64,000 bases of DNA from Lactobacillus huangpiensis (GTDB taxonomy: Bacteria > Bacillota > Bacilli > Lactobacillales > Lactobacillaceae). Positions 62,137 through 64,000 of the stretch are shown here, in pieces (within the stretch, counting starts at the first letter, position 1; the number at the start of each line of letters is the position of its first letter). The DNA lies in the NCBI RefSeq assembly GCF_019972815.1, contig NZ_BPPA01000002.1, positions 186,001 to 250,000 on the forward strand, written 5' to 3'. The notes under the pieces were generated by a model, which made no database searches, was not told the origin of the DNA, and saw only the letters and a program-made list of their open reading frames with translations. The position numbers and the translations under genes were made by a program.

Positions 62137-62421
62137 GTGTTACAACCAATTGGTGATCGCGTGATCGTTAAAGTTAAAGAAGAAGAAGAGAAAACTGTAG
62201 GCGGAATCGTCCTGGCTTCTAATGCTAAACAAAAGCCAACAGAAGGTGAAGTTGTTGCTGTTGGTGAAGGTAGTTATGCCGAAAATGGCAGTAAAATTCC
62301 TATGACTGTCAAAAAGGGTGACGTTGTTTTATATGACAAATATTCAGGCACTGATGTCAAATACGATGACGAAAAGTATTTAGTCCTTCATGAAAAAGAT
62401 ATTTTAGCAATTGTTAAGTAA
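62137..62421 (+). CDS. groES: Co-chaperonin GroES
   Basis: A 94-residue subunit of the heptameric lid. [40 protein letters not shown] with the mobile loop, and [13 protein letters not shown] are typical. The start is GTG 62137 behind TAGGAGGG. groEL follows after 19 nt. Confidence 0.97.
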   Translation: MLQPIGDRVIVKVKEEEEKTVGGIVLASNAKQKPTEGEVVAVGEGSYAENGSKIPMTVKKGDVVLYDKYSGTDVKYDDEKYLVLHEKDILAIVK

Positions 62422-62425
62422 TTAA

Positions 62426-64000
<1,575 letters not shown>

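Overview
The window is a low-GC Firmicute chromosome segment, almost certainly from Lactobacillus in the strict sense (acidophilus/delbrueckii side of the genus). The evidence is an AT-rich sequence, galK-galT in the lactic-acid-bacterial form, a PepC aminopeptidase, a choloylglycine-hydrolase-family amidase, SLAP-type surface modules, a ComX/SigH-like sigma factor, and gene blocks in the Bacillus/Lactobacillus order. No species was assigned. There are no rRNA or tRNA genes, no CRISPR array and no intact transposase or prophage.

Layout. 1-2.4 kb: part of a galactitol-type PTS with an RpiB/LacAB-type isomerase, divergent from a DeoR regulator. 2.4-9.5 kb: a P-type cation ATPase behind a structured leader with its own terminator, a secreted protein with a possible WalR box in its promoter, an Ntn amidase, a DJ-1 protein, an HAD-fold protein without catalytic aspartates, and a decayed ABC-permease fragment. 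9.5-15.2 kb: an ArsR/SdpI pair with a perfect operator, a TauE/SafE permease, two histidine phosphatases, a CDF metal exporter, a 58-residue membrane protein and a PNK-like P-loop kinase. 15.3-20.2 kb: Leloir genes galK-galT behind a cre site, then a three-gene ABC exporter. 20.3-22.1 kb: pepC and a small degenerate acetyltransferase on the minus strand.

22.2-38.4 kb is a housekeeping block: dut-radA-gltX-cysS-mrnC-rlmB, a sigma factor at the ancestral sigH position, rpmG-secE-nusG-rplK-rplA, a complete pst phosphate operon (pstS-C-A-B-B-phoU), then the L10 leader with rplJ-rplL. 38.4-43.2 kb holds five exported envelope proteins: NlpC/P60, DD-carboxypeptidase, LD-transpeptidase, a CAP protein and one unknown. 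43.3-54.4 kb returns to core order: rsmC-like, tadA, SRP RNA, dnaX, ybaB, recR, yaaL, tmk, darA, holB, yabA, rsmI, thioesterase, folT-like, tsaB-rimI-tsaD. 54.4-59.1 kb is an accessory island with nonsense-interrupted ORFs, an ABC exporter with two tandem-duplicated 389-residue permeases, and a GNAT pseudogene. 59.1-64 kb is core again: an ABC-F protein, rex, and groES-groEL under two CIRCE elements; groEL runs off the end.

The main reading is that conserved Bacillales-type gene strings are joined end to end and accessory cassettes sit at the junctions (rplA|pst|rplJ, rplL|envelope cluster|rsmC, tsaD|ABC exporter|abcF). The most interesting non-standard items are the orphan ABC exporters that share a promoter module, the decayed permease copy far from them, the uncharacterised leader upstream of the ATPase, and the PNK-like protein with an unassigned C-terminal domain.
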